Position numbers and translations under genes: made by a program | Part shown: in pieces, positions 1-7,928 of the stretch | Position numbering within the stretch: the first letter of the stretch is position 1 | Layout: the number at the start of each line of letters is the position of its first letter | Notes under the pieces: generated by a model | Told to the model about the DNA's origin: nothing | Database searches by the model: none | What the model saw: the letters and a program-made list of their open reading frames with translations, nothing else | Assembly: GCA_002297505.1 (NCBI GenBank) | Contig: DBLQ01000097.1 | Span: 1 to 36,630, forward strand | Length of the DNA: 36,630 nucleotides | Direction: 5' to 3' | DNA from: Flavobacteriales bacterium UBA720 | GTDB lineage: Bacteria; Bacteroidota; Bacteroidia; Flavobacteriales; Weeksellaceae

Positions 1-2
1 GC

Positions 3-683
3 AAAAGCATCATTTGCGCCACAGCCAGAATTGATGGCTGGAGCGTCGGCATTGTGGCCAATCAGCGGAAAATGGTGAAGAGTGGCAAAGGTGAGATGCA
101 GTTTGGTGGCGTGATTTATTCTGATTCTGCAGATAAGGCAACTCGATTTATTGCCAATTGCAACCAGCGGAAAATCCCGTTGGTGTTCCTGCAGGATGTT
201 ACCGGTTTTATGGTGGGTTCCAAATCTGAGCATGGCGGTATTATTAAAGATGGTGCCAAGATGGTGAATGCAGTTTCCAACTCGGTGGTTCCCAAGTTCA
301 CTGTCATTACAGGAAACTCTTACGGCGCCGGGAACTACGCGATGTGCGGCAAGGCCTATGATCCCAGACTGATTATAGCCTGGCCCTGGGCTGAACTTGC
401 AGTGATGGGCGGCTCGCAAGCTGGCAACGTTTTGTTGCAAATACAGGAGTCTGCACTGAAAAAGCAGGGCAAGGTCATATCTGAAGAAGAACGGAAGGAA
501 ATTCTTGACAAGATTCTTCAGGATTACAACCGTCAGACGCAGCCGACTTATGCTGCCGCAAGACTGTGGACCGATGCCATTATCAATCCGGTAGATACAA
601 GAAAATGGATCAGCATGGGAATTGAAGCGGCGAATCATGCACCCATTACCGAGAAATTCAATCTCGGTGTCATTCAGGTCTGA
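3..683 (+). CDS. Acyl-CoA carboxylase beta subunit (carboxyltransferase), 3' part
   Basis: The left window edge cuts this gene; the frame is open from base 3 and gives the last 226 residues of a protein that is normally about 510-545 aa. It is the C-terminal crotonase-fold half of a biotin-dependent carboxyltransferase (propionyl- or methylcrotonyl-CoA carboxylase type), which moves the carboxyl group from carboxybiotin to an acyl-CoA in the cytosol. Visible family signatures are the glycine-rich oxyanion segment NSYGAGNYAM, the following AWPWAELAVMGGSQAG, and the upstream VFLQDVTGFMVG. Substrate cannot be settled from the sequence. A GTG at 54 is an internal valine, not a start. The gene is followed by a hairpin terminator and is probably the last of its transcription unit. 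Confidence 0.9.
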   Translation, partial: KSIICATARIDGWSVGIVANQRKMVKSGKGEMQFGGVIYSDSADKATRFIANCNQRKIPLVFLQDVTGFMVGSKSEHGGIIKDGAKMVNAVSNSVVPKFTVITGNSYGAGNYAMCGKAYDPRLIIAWPWAELAVMGGSQAGNVLLQIQESALKKQGKVISEEERKEILDKILQDYNRQTQPTYAAARLWTDAIINPVDTRKWISMGIEAANHAPITEKFNLGVIQV

Positions 684-708
684 AATTAAAATATTTTAAA
701 AATAGTTT

Positions 709-735
709 AACTTCCGCATTGCCGGGAGTTTTTTT
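709..735 (+). terminator. Rho-independent terminator after the carboxylase gene
   Basis: An imperfect inverted repeat (AACTTCCGC / GCCGGGAGTT) is followed directly by a T-run. It lies 26 bases after the carboxylase stop codon and before the promoter-like box of the next gene. Confidence 0.7.
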
Positions 736-800
736 GTGACCATTAATCAAATTATTTTTAATAAAATTAAAATTATTTTTAACTTTATTAAAATAATAAT

Positions 801-808
801 TACATTTG
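801..808 (+). promoter_or_regulatory. Bacteroidota-type -7 box upstream of the DUF2089 gene
   Basis: TACATTTG matches the TAnnTTTG consensus exactly and lies 17 bases before the ATG at 826. No clear -33 TTG is visible at the usual spacing. The box argues against the in-frame GTG at 736 as start, because that codon would lie upstream of the predicted transcript. Confidence 0.5.
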
Positions 809-825
809 TGACATATTTGTTACCG

Positions 826-1092
826 ATGAAACTTCCAATAATTTGTCCAAGCTGCGACCATACGCTGAATGTGAGTCAGATGAAATGTGCGTCCTGCGCC
901 ACGCAGGTGAATGGCGACTATGAACTGCCGACCCTTCTTAAACTGACCAGAGACGAGCAAGATTTTGTGCTGAACTTTTTCCTGTCCAGCGGCAGCATCA
1001 AGGAAATGGCAAAACAGGCAGAACTCTCCTACCCGACCATGCGAAACAAGATGGATGATCTGATTGACAAAGTCAAAAAATTGCAAAATTAA
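826..1092 (+). CDS. DUF2089-like zinc-ribbon/HTH protein
   Basis: This 88-aa protein begins with a zinc ribbon made of two CxxC knuckles (CPSC and CASC) in the first 25 residues, followed by a helix-turn-helix-like part containing SSGSIKEMAKQAELSYPTMR. This arrangement is that of the DUF2089 family, small presumed DNA-binding regulators. The ATG at 826 was chosen because the upstream extension from a GTG at 736 is low-complexity AT-rich DNA that contains the -7 box. The PH-domain gene starts 7 bases after the stop, so the two are almost certainly cotranscribed. The likely role, inferred, is control of the membrane-protein genes behind it or of its own operon; no target is shown by the sequence. 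Confidence 0.8.
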   Translation: MKLPIICPSCDHTLNVSQMKCASCATQVNGDYELPTLLKLTRDEQDFVLNFFLSSGSIKEMAKQAELSYPTMRNKMDDLIDKVKKLQN

Positions 1093-1099
1093 AATACAC

Positions 1100-1507
1100 A
1101 TGACGATAAATATCAAATCAAAAATTGGATGGGAGCTGCTTCTTCTCATTTTTGTTATCCTCAGCATTGCAAGTTTCCCTGACATCGAAAAGCAGCAATG
1201 GCGTAATCTTTTAGTTCCTTCAGTAGTTTTTGTGTTTGTACTGTTGATGTGTTTGTCCATCCGCTACAGGATCGATCATCAATATTTATACATTGTCAAT
1301 TCGGTGTTTGGAACGGAGAAAATTAATGTTAATGCTATTTACAAGATAGAAAAAACCTGGAACATGCTTTCTGCTCCGGCACCGGGTATCTTCGGCAGAG
1401 TGGAAATCTACTACAACAACAGCAGTATTGTCATTGCACCAAAAGATTTTAGTGAATTGAAAAGTGAACTGCTGAAAATCAACCCAAAAATCACTGTAAA
1501 AGAATAA
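1100..1507 (+). CDS. Membrane-anchored bacterial PH-domain protein
   Basis: The protein is 135 aa. Two hydrophobic segments (about residues 8-25 and 37-55) are followed by a cytosolic beta-rich domain with the pattern RYRIDHQYLYIVNSVFG, a YKI turn, RVEIYYNNSSIVIAPKD and a final helix. This is the usual layout of bacterial PH (bPH/YdbT/YokE-like) domains in Firmicutes and Bacteroidota. The molecular role of these domains is mostly unknown. The start at 1100 rather than 1064 avoids an overlap with the DUF2089 gene and still gives a full first membrane segment. It sits between the DUF2089 and Yip1-like genes with gaps of 7 and 3 bases, so it is part of one operon. Confidence 0.72.
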   Translation: MTINIKSKIGWELLLLIFVILSIASFPDIEKQQWRNLLVPSVVFVFVLLMCLSIRYRIDHQYLYIVNSVFGTEKINVNAIYKIEKTWNMLSAPAPGIFGRVEIYYNNSSIVIAPKDFSELKSELLKINPKITVKE

Positions 1508-1510
1508 GCT

Positions 1511-2080
1511 ATGAACTGGAAAACGATATTTAATCCATTTGAAAAATATGATGAGAAGACGCTTCTCTCTGTTGGAGTCGTATTTTTTATCTTCAATATT
1601 GCCGGATGCTATTATTCGGAGTCGGTCAACGACAGTATTTTTCATCTTTCGCTCCTGGATAAACCATTTACCATTTGGGACATTCTAAAAATCAATGTAT
1701 TAAGTTCTATTCTTGCCATCGGCGTACTATTTATTCTGGCAATGATCCTCAACAGTAAAACCAGAATTATAGACATTTCCAATACTGTGTTGATTTCTCA
1801 AATTCCGCTGATTGTTACGATGCCGTTTATGTCACTTCCATTTTATAAAAGTGCTATGAGCAATCTTGCCCAAAATGCCGGGAATCCCATGGCGATGGAA
1901 ATCAATGACCTTATCATTGTTACTGCTGGTGCCTTCGCAACCTTGCCATTGCTGGTTTACAGTTTCGTATTGTTTTACAACGGATTCAGGACTGCAACCA
2001 ATATCCGAAAATGGCAACATATTGTCTTATTTGTATTCATATCATTTTTACTGACCATCTTCAGTCAAATTTTACTTTAA
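1511..2080 (+). CDS. Yip1-family integral membrane protein
   Basis: This 189-aa protein has about five transmembrane helices. A short N-terminal cytosolic stretch (WKTIFNPFEKYDEKTLLS) precedes the first helix, as in bacterial YIP1-domain proteins. The polar loop after helix 2 and the phenylalanine/leucine-rich final helix also fit. Bacterial Yip1 proteins have no defined biochemical role; they are thought to act in membrane organisation. The gene starts 3 bases after the PH-domain gene and ends 16 bases before the serine hydrolase, which makes a four-gene operon likely. No signal peptide is present. Confidence 0.75.
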   Translation: MNWKTIFNPFEKYDEKTLLSVGVVFFIFNIAGCYYSESVNDSIFHLSLLDKPFTIWDILKINVLSSILAIGVLFILAMILNSKTRIIDISNTVLISQIPLIVTMPFMSLPFYKSAMSNLAQNAGNPMAMEINDLIIVTAGAFATLPLLVYSFVLFYNGFRTATNIRKWQHIVLFVFISFLLTIFSQILL

Positions 2081-2096
2081 ACAAAAATCTATTATC

Positions 2097-3742
2097 ATGA
2101 AAACCAAATTATTATGGGTGCTGATTTTATTAGCACAGACTTTTTATGCCCAGGAAATCACGGGGACTTGGAAAGGCGAACTCGATCTCGGCAGCATGAA
2201 ACTACCGCTGATCCTCAATATCAAGAAAGAAAATAACGCATTGCATTCCGTTGCGAAAAGTCCCAAGCAGAGCGACAAAGATATTCCTGTAGACAGAACA
2301 GAGTTCATCAATAACGAATTGACCTTTGAAATCAAAAATCTGAACGCATCATATAACGGGAAATTTCTAACCGATCATTTCGAGGGTTTATTTACGCAGA
2401 ACGGTCATTCGCTTCCGCTGAATCTCTATCAGAATGAGGCTCAGAAATCCGCCGAAACCGTTATCGCTCCCATCGGAAAAAGAACTATTAACACTGCGAA
2501 AATTGATGATTTTCTGGACTATATCACAAAAAACAAGCAGAGTGTGGGCAGTCTTTCTATCTTCCGCAATGGCAAAGAAATTTATCAGCGGAGCTTTGGA
2601 CAAGATCAATTGCCTGAAGCCGGTTGGAATGCTAAAACAGCTTACCAGGTTGGGTCTATCAGCAAGCTGTTTACAGCGGTCATGCTAATGCAGCTGGAAG
2701 AAAAGGGCCAGCTAAAACTCAACGATAAACTTTCCAAATATTACCCTGATATTCCCAATGCCGACAAAATTACCATCAGAAATATGATGAATCATACCAG
2801 CGGACTGGGTGATTATGTAGGAGCCGATTACCAATGGCTTTTCAAAAAACCTGCTGGTCACCAAGCAATTCTGGACACCGTTAAAGCGCAGGGCGTGGAG
2901 TTCCAACCGGGTGAAAATACGAGATATTCTAATTCGGGTTATTACCTGTTGAGCAGAATTTTGGAAAACATAAGCAAGAAACCTTACAATCAATTACTTA
3001 GGGAAAACATCACTTCCAGACTCGGCATGACCCGTACCTTCTCTGTCCTGGATCATCCTCAAAATATTTTTAAGCCATACGAAAAAAGAATGGGAAGTGG
3101 ACTGAAATGGAAGACTTCGATTTTGTTAACTGCATCGGCTTGGGCGACATCAGTTCTACGCCAACGGATCTCAACATTTTTCTCAACGGTCTCTTCGGCA
3201 ACCGGTTGTTAAAAAAGGAAACCTTGCAGAAAATGCTGCCTGATCCCAAAAAGCCGCGTGAGTTTGGACTTGGCATCATGATGACACCGTTCTACAATCA
3301 GTTTTCGTACGGACATGGCGGCGACACTGCGGGTTCGCACTCCGTTGCAGTCTTCAATCCGGATGATCAATATTCTTTGGCAATGACCATCAATGGCGAG
3401 GAATTGCCTCATAATCAGATGGCCATTTTCATCAACAATATCATTTACGATAAGCCATTTGAATATCCAAAATTTGAAACGGAAAATAAGGAAACCGACA
3501 GCGCTTATCAGAAATACATTGGCAGTTATCAATCGGACGAAATTCCGATCGGGCTTAAGGTATTTGCAAAGGATCATCAGCTTTTTGCACAGGGCAAAGG
3601 TCAGCCCGAATTTCCTTTAAATCTAATCTCTGCTGATCAGTTCGGATTCGAGAAGGCCGGGATTGTGATTGAATTTTTTCCTGAGAAAAACCAAATGCAA
3701 TTGAAGCAGAACGGCAAAGTCTATCACTTCAAAAAAGAATAG
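2097..3742 (+). pseudogene. Secreted serine beta-lactamase-like hydrolase, split by a -1 frameshift
   Basis: The reading frame from 2097 encodes a signal peptide (cleavage near FYA-Q), a small N-terminal beta domain (about residues 20-115) and a class C beta-lactamase/esterase fold with the S-x-x-K motif SISK (187-190) and YSN (277-279). Around base 3085 similarity to the family jumps to another frame, which continues KNGKWTE...DFDFVNCIGLGDISSTP, then the HGG motif in YGHGGDTAG, and stops at 3742. Adding one A to the six-A run at 3082-3087 restores one open frame of about 548 aa. Without it the first frame ends at 3212 and lacks the HGG side of the active site. The deletion may be a sequencing error, a recent mutation or reversible slippage. 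Such enzymes act in the periplasm on peptides, esters or cell-wall fragments. Confidence 0.82.
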
Positions 3743-3761
3743 ATCTTAGTTGCCCAATACA

Positions 3762-3795
3762 AAAAAAGAGGCTTTCCTGTGGAAGTGCCTCTTTA
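3762..3795. terminator. Bidirectional terminator
   Basis: The inverted repeat AAAGAGGC / GCCTCTTT, with an inner TCC/GGA pairing, is preceded by an A-run and followed by Ts. It lies between the convergent serine hydrolase and HxlR genes and can serve both. Confidence 0.8.
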
Positions 3796-3834
3796 TTCAT
3801 TCTTGTTATGATTGACAAGTTATTACAAATTACC

Positions 3835-4191
3835 TTAAAGCACCGAACTTTCTAATATTTTCCCGGTGATTTTCTTTCGATGCTCAATGCCCCAATCGGC
3901 GAGGTGCTCGATAATGTTCTTTAGTGTTCTGCCATAAGGTGTCAGCTCATATTCTACACTGATGGGCTGAGTGCTGAGAACTGTTCTGGTAATGAGTTGA
4001 TTCATTTCCAGATCTTTGAGCTCACTGCTCAGCATCTTGGCAGAGACGCCTTCCACCTCTTTCTGCAGATCGGAAAAACGCATCTTGTCATAGCAGAGCG
4101 CTGCAATGATGTGTATTTTCCACCGTCCTTTCAGGATATCCATTGTATCCTGAACACCGATCATATTGGCTTTCGGACATTTTGAACCCAT
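3835..4191 (-). CDS. HxlR-family winged-helix transcriptional regulator
   Basis: The 118-aa protein has the HxlR/DUF24 hallmarks: an N-terminal KCP cysteine (Cys5), the helix pattern ILKGRWKIHIIAAL, the recognition-helix region GVSAKMLSSELKDLE and the wing SVEYELTPYGRTL. Members are small MarR-like dimers; many sense quinones, aldehydes or redox-active compounds through the conserved N-terminal cysteine and control a neighbouring oxidoreductase gene. Here the neighbour, read divergently, is a nitroreductase, and the 170-base gap contains two palindromes. Regulation of the nitroreductase and of itself is therefore a reasonable inference. It is convergent with the serine hydrolase and separated from it by a terminator. 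Confidence 0.9.
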   Translation of the reverse strand: MGSKCPKANMIGVQDTMDILKGRWKIHIIAALCYDKMRFSDLQKEVEGVSAKMLSSELKDLEMNQLITRTVLSTQPISVEYELTPYGRTLKNIIEHLADWGIEHRKKITGKILESSVL

Positions 4192-4265
4192 ATTTTTAAT
4201 TTTGAGATTAAAACAGTTATAAATCTTTATTATTCCAATTTATTAAATCACTAACAATCAGATTG

Positions 4266-4281
4266 GTTACCTTTTCGTAAC
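4266..4281. promoter_or_regulatory. Operator-like inverted repeat 1 (HxlR/nitroreductase gap)
   Basis: GTTAC and GTAAC form a perfect inverted repeat around a six-base spacer. It shares TTAC/GTAA half-sites with the longer palindrome just downstream and may be a second binding site for the HxlR regulator. Confidence 0.45.
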
Positions 4282-4287
4282 GCTAAC

Positions 4288-4310
4288 TTTTTGTAAGTCC
4301 ATTACAAAAA
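4288..4310. promoter_or_regulatory. Operator-like palindrome 2 (HxlR/nitroreductase gap)
   Basis: Perfect 9-base arms, TTTTTGTAA and TTACAAAAA, surround a five-base spacer. The site ends 15 bases before the nitroreductase -7 box at 4326, so it would cover the -33 region. This is the position expected for a regulator controlling that promoter. Confidence 0.6.
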
Positions 4311-4325
4311 TAAACTTTTCTTATT

Positions 4326-4333
4326 TAACTTTG
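4326..4333 (+). promoter_or_regulatory. -7 box of the nitroreductase promoter
   Basis: TAACTTTG matches TAnnTTTG exactly, 28 bases before the ATG at 4362. The -33 region is occupied by the end of the palindrome at 4288-4310. Confidence 0.55.
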
Positions 4334-4361
4334 ATAATTCAAATTAAAAAATCATCTCAAA

Positions 4362-4994
4362 ATGAGTTTATTAGAAGACCTAAACTGGCGTTACGCAACC
4401 AAGAAAATGAATGGAACAGCCGTTCCTCAGGATAAAATAGATTACATTGTGGAAGCGGCGCGATTAGCACCGTCATCATCCGGCCTGCAGCCTTATCGAT
4501 TATTCGTGATCTCCAATAAAGAGTTGCTGGAAAAAATCCGACCGATTGCCTTTGATCAGGCACAGATCACAGACGGTTCGCATCTGTTGGTTTGGGCGGC
4601 TTGGGACGGCTATTCGCACAACAGCATCTCAGAAGTTTTCGAAAAAACCACGTCCGAAAGAGGTATTCCTAAGGAAACAATGGACGATTACAAAACCAGA
4701 CTTTGGGGAATGTACGAACCGCTCGGGAAAGATTGGCATGCCACACACGCTGCAAAACAAGCCTACATCTCTTTCGGTTTAGCTATTGCAGCTGCCGCTG
4801 AACAAAAGGTGGACGCCACGCCAATGGAAGGCTTTAACAATCAGGCTCTTGACGAATTATTAGGATTCGCCGAAAAAGGACTTAAAAGCGTTGTGATATT
4901 GCCTCTGGGCTACAGAGAAGAAAGTGGAGACTGGCTGCTTAACCTGAAAAAATACAGAACAGCAAAAGAAGAATTTGTTACGGAAATCAAATAA
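4362..4994 (+). CDS. Nitroreductase-family NAD(P)H-dependent oxidoreductase
   Basis: The 210-aa length and motifs fit the NfsB/YdgI-like flavin reductases: RYATKKMNG at the N-terminus, AARLAPSSSGLQPYRLFVI (FMN phosphate and flavin ring contacts), and the C-terminal FAEKGLKSVVILPLGYREE. These cytosolic FMN enzymes reduce quinones, nitroaromatics or other electrophiles with NAD(P)H as dimers. The natural substrate cannot be read from the sequence. The gene is divergent from an HxlR regulator with palindromes between them, a common pairing for an inducible detoxification gene. A strong bidirectional terminator follows. Confidence 0.9.
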   Translation: MSLLEDLNWRYATKKMNGTAVPQDKIDYIVEAARLAPSSSGLQPYRLFVISNKELLEKIRPIAFDQAQITDGSHLLVWAAWDGYSHNSISEVFEKTTSERGIPKETMDDYKTRLWGMYEPLGKDWHATHAAKQAYISFGLAIAAAAEQKVDATPMEGFNNQALDELLGFAEKGLKSVVILPLGYREESGDWLLNLKKYRTAKEEFVTEIK

Positions 4995-5074
4995 AAAAAC
5001 AATAATTTCTCTCGCTGGTTATAGAGATTAAATCGACTGCTAAAATCATCAGATCCACGACGAAAAACCAAATA

Positions 5075-5101
5075 AAAAAGCGGAAATTATTTCCGCTTTT
5101 T
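5075..5101. terminator. Bidirectional terminator
   Basis: A perfect hairpin (AAAAGCGGAAA, three-base loop, TTTCCGCTTTT) with A-rich and T-rich flanks lies between the convergent nitroreductase and arginine decarboxylase genes. Confidence 0.9.
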
Positions 5102-5137
5102 ATTCTATTATCTTTTATCTGAAAGTATGTAATCTAA

Positions 5138-6529
5138 TTAATATCCTAAAAGCTTCAAAACATCTTCAGGCTTCTGCTCTTCCCGGAACAGCTCGTAAGT
5201 GATATTGCCGTCTTCATCCTTATCAATCAAAATATGTTTGGGCTGAGGCATCAGACAGTGGTGAACGCCACCGTAACCACCTATCGTTTCCTGATAAGCA
5301 CCTGTATGGAAAAAACCAATGTACAAAGGTTTCGTTTCGTTGAAAACAGGGAGGTAAATCGCATTCGTGTGTTGCTCAGAATTATAGTAATCATCGGAAT
5401 CACAAGTCAATCCACCAAGAAAAACCCTTTCATAAGAATCTTCCCAACGGTTGAGTGGTAACATAATGAAGTGACGGGAAATCGCCCAGGTGTCCGGCAA
5501 AGTCGTCATAAAGGAGGAGTCAATCATATTCCATTTTTCCCTGTCGTTCTGGCGTTTTTGAGAAATAATTTTATACAAATGTCCTCCACTTTCGCCAACG
5601 GTAAAGCTTCCGAATTCCGTATAGATATTTGGTTCTTCAACGCCTTCTTCCTCGCAGAATTTCTTGATTTGAGAAACGATTTCGTTCACCATATACTGGT
5701 AATCATAATCGAAATTCAATGAAGTTTTGATAGGAAAACCGCCGCCGATATTCAAAGAATCTACTTCCGGTGCAATTTTTTTCAACCTTGCATAAACACG
5801 GAGACATTTGTACAGCTCATTCCAATAATAGGCTGTATCCTTGATTCCCGTGTTGATGAAAAAGTGAAGCATTTTCAACCTAGCATTCGGATGTTCTGCG
5901 ATTTTCTGGCTGTAATATGGAATAATATCTTTGTATCCAATTCCTAATCTCGAGGTATAAAATTCGAACTTCGGCTCTTCCTCGGAAGCGATCCGGATGC
6001 CGATATCAAAAGTTCTGTCGATGCTTTCCGTCAGCTTATCCAATTCTCTATAATTGTCAAGAATCGGCGTAATATTTTCGAAACCGCTGTTGATCAAATC
6101 TGAAATTTTCGCCAGATAATCATCGGTTTTAAAACCGTTGCAAATCACCTCGATACTTTTATCAACTTTACCTTTTTCATAAAGCGATTTCACGATGTCC
6201 ATATCGTAAGCAGAAGACGTTTCCAGGCTGATGTCATTTTTCAGCGCTTCTTCTACCACGAAGGCAAAATGGCTGGACTTGGTGCAGTAGCAATAGCGGT
6301 AATTTTTCTGATAATCGTTCTTTTCAAAAGCTTCTTTGAACCAGAATTTTGCCCTTTCAATATTCTGAGAAATTTTTGGCAGATAATTGAACTTCAAAGG
6401 AGTTCCGAATTTTTCCACAACTTCCATCAGGTTGATGTCGTGAAACTTCAGATTATTCTCTTCTACATTGAATTCTTCTGTAGGAAAATAAAGCGTTTGG
6501 TCAATTAGTTCAGAATATTTGATCTTCAT
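5138..6529 (-). CDS. speA: Arginine decarboxylase (biosynthetic, flavobacterial short form)
   Basis: This 463-aa enzyme belongs to the fold type III (alanine racemase-like) decarboxylases. Visible features are the PLP-binding lysine in YCTKSSHF (Lys84), the phosphate-binding LNIGGGFP, EFGSFTVGESG, and the C-terminal catalytic segment CDSDDYY. It converts arginine to agmatine, the first step of the agmatine route to putrescine and spermidine. It is shorter than the roughly 630-660 aa proteobacterial SpeA, as is usual in Bacteroidota. No agmatinase (speB) gene lies next to it, because a convergent terminator follows. The upstream neighbour, 90 bases away on the same strand, is thiamine diphosphokinase. 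Confidence 0.9.
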   Translation of the reverse strand: MKIKYSELIDQTLYFPTEEFNVEENNLKFHDINLMEVVEKFGTPLKFNYLPKISQNIERAKFWFKEAFEKNDYQKNYRYCYCTKSSHFAFVVEEALKNDISLETSSAYDMDIVKSLYEKGKVDKSIEVICNGFKTDDYLAKISDLINSGFENITPILDNYRELDKLTESIDRTFDIGIRIASEEEPKFEFYTSRLGIGYKDIIPYYSQKIAEHPNARLKMLHFFINTGIKDTAYYWNELYKCLRVYARLKKIAPEVDSLNIGGGFPIKTSLNFDYDYQYMVNEIVSQIKKFCEEEGVEEPNIYTEFGSFTVGESGGHLYKIISQKRQNDREKWNMIDSSFMTTLPDTWAISRHFIMLPLNRWEDSYERVFLGGLTCDSDDYYNSEQHTNAIYLPVFNETKPLYIGFFHTGAYQETIGGYGGVHHCLMPQPKHILIDKDEDGNITYELFREEQKPEDVLKLLGY

Positions 6530-6619
6530 TTCTGGCTAAAAAAATTTTAATTGTTTTACGCTACAAAAATGATGAAATAAACTGAAATACTGCGTTAATA
6601 ATTTGATAAATGTTCCTGA

Positions 6620-7252
6620 TTATTTCCCGATAAAAATCAGCAGATTGCCATCGTCATATCGGATTGAGACATCATTCTCTTCCGCCACATTTCGCGTTCC
6701 GATTCTTTCTCCTAAAATCAAATCTTCCTGATGCAAAGGCCATTTCAACCCTTTGGTTTCGATATTTTTAGCTATCGGAAAAGGCATCAACGAAATCATT
6801 TTATCCTTAACTCCAGAAATCGAGAAATCTTTTGGAATGAAGTAATAGGAAGAATATTCATCAAAAAAACGAAGATGGACTTGATCTTTAAAAGCAAATG
6901 CAACGCTCAGGTTTCCCAGAAAATGGTCTTGTTCTCCTCCACTTCCGCCGTAAACATCGATGTTTTCAAAACCTTTTTTAAGTATAATTTCTATCGCTTT
7001 CTGAAAATCGGTTTTATTCTGGTCAGGCGTTTCGATGATTTCAAAACCGAAAGAATTGTCATCCTGAGCGGAGTCGAAGGATTCTGTGTAAGAATCAAAA
7101 TCGCCGGAAATAAAATCCAGCTTATTCAAAGGAAATTTAAACTGTTTCAGATAATGAAAAGCGCCGTCTGTACAAGCAATCAACTCATATTCTGATAGAT
7201 TTGGAAATTTTTTTGGTGATTCACCGTTAATGAAAAGAAGTGATTTTTTCAA
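6620..7252 (-). CDS. Thiamine diphosphokinase
   Basis: The 210-aa protein transfers diphosphate from ATP to thiamine to make thiamine diphosphate. Family motifs are ACTDGAFHYL near the N-terminus, SGDFDS (metal/ATP site), TPDQNKTDFQKA and YGGSGGEQDHFLGNL, followed by the beta-sandwich thiamine-binding domain. Between GDFDS and the TPDQ motif is the octapeptide SFDSAQDD, encoded by a copy of the dispersed CTGAGCGGAGTCGAAG repeat (7058-7084); it sits in a surface loop and keeps the frame. The start codon overlaps the stop of the upstream unknown gene by four bases (ATGA), which suggests translational coupling. No TPP riboswitch is visible upstream. Confidence 0.92.
   Translation of the reverse strand: MKKSLLFINGESPKKFPNLSEYELIACTDGAFHYLKQFKFPLNKLDFISGDFDSYTESFDSAQDDNSFGFEIIETPDQNKTDFQKAIEIILKKGFENIDVYGGSGGEQDHFLGNLSVAFAFKDQVHLRFFDEYSSYYFIPKDFSISGVKDKMISLMPFPIAKNIETKGLKWPLHQEDLILGERIGTRNVAEENDVSIRYDDGNLLIFIGK
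7058..7084. repeat. Dispersed flavobacterial repeat inside the thiamine diphosphokinase gene
   Basis: This copy of the GTCATCCTGAGCGGAGTCGA-type repeat lies wholly within a coding region and is read in frame as SFDSAQDD. Related copies occur at 10571, 10618, 10651, 11657 and 11711, with partial ones near 13739 and 13814. Confidence 0.85.
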
Positions 7253-7911
7253 TTGCTTATTGATCTATAAAATTTTAAAATTTGTTCCCATTTGTTATTC
7301 GACAGAAAATATAAGTATCCATTTGTACTACAACAATCTCTATAATAAATAATTGCAAATTTTTTATCCAAAGAAAAAAATGGACTTGATATGGAGTAAA
7401 AGTCTCGATTTTCAAGCTTAATGATTTCTTCTCGCTTTTTTAATGCTTTTTGACACTCTTTTTTTTTCTTTTCTTTACTCCATTTAGGGTTAATTTTTAC
7501 CACTATTTGATTATACTTTTTATCATTGCGAATACCATCAAATTGCTTTTGACTTATTTTTTTATCAACTAAAATATATTCATAAAGTGCGCTCTTAAAT
7601 TTGGGAATTTCATCATATGGAAAAATATGCGCTTTCTCCAAATTGTAATCCTTCCAATTAATTTCAGATTTTGAAATTATAAAATCTTCTTTTCTGAAAA
7701 ATGAAATTTTAGCTCCCGAATCTTCAATTATTTCGTTCAGATACTCTACATCAAAATCTAATTTGAAACTTTTATCTAACAAATTGTAATATTCAAAATC
7801 TTTGGGAATGATGTCTTTTGTGAAGGAGTTGACAAGACTTTCCGTTTCAACTTTTTGAGAAAACACAAAACTTGAAATTAGTAAAAGAAAGAAAAGTGGA
7901 GAGTTATTCAT
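7249..7911 (-). CDS. Exported protein of unknown function, AT-rich
   Basis: The 220-aa product has a clear Sec signal peptide (hydrophobic core LFFLLLISSFVF, cleavage near FS-Q) and is therefore periplasmic or secreted. The mature part is rich in Lys, Ile, Phe and Tyr, with a highly charged stretch around WSKEKKKKECQ and a C-terminal YYRDCCSTNGYLYFL with two adjacent cysteines. I recognise no family. It overlaps the thiamine diphosphokinase start by four bases and begins 17 bases after the adenosyltransferase stop, so it lies within an operon of cofactor genes although it looks unrelated. Its base composition is markedly lower in GC than its neighbours (one sampled 60-base line, 7321-7380, has 11 G/C), which suggests insertion from elsewhere. 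Confidence 0.75.
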   Translation of the reverse strand: MNNSPLFFLLLISSFVFSQKVETESLVNSFTKDIIPKDFEYYNLLDKSFKLDFDVEYLNEIIEDSGAKISFFRKEDFIISKSEINWKDYNLEKAHIFPYDEIPKFKSALYEYILVDKKISQKQFDGIRNDKKYNQIVVKINPKWSKEKKKKECQKALKKREEIIKLENRDFYSISSPFFSLDKKFAIIYYRDCCSTNGYLYFLSNNKWEQILKFYRSISN

Positions 7912-7928
7912 TAATAAAAAAAATATTT

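Noticed and set aside
736..825. GTG start for the DUF2089 protein
   Set aside because: The extension is AT-rich, Ile/Phe/Lys-only sequence upstream of the promoter box.
820..1260. Minus-strand frame across the DUF2089 and PH-domain genes
   Set aside because: It lies opposite two well-supported genes, with no recognisable domain or promoter.
3078..3090. Programmed -1 ribosomal frameshift at AAAAAAG in the serine hydrolase gene
   Set aside because: The A AAA AAG heptamer exists, but the zero frame reads GAA AAA AGA, so it is out of phase for the standard X XXY YYZ slip. A plain base loss is the simpler explanation.
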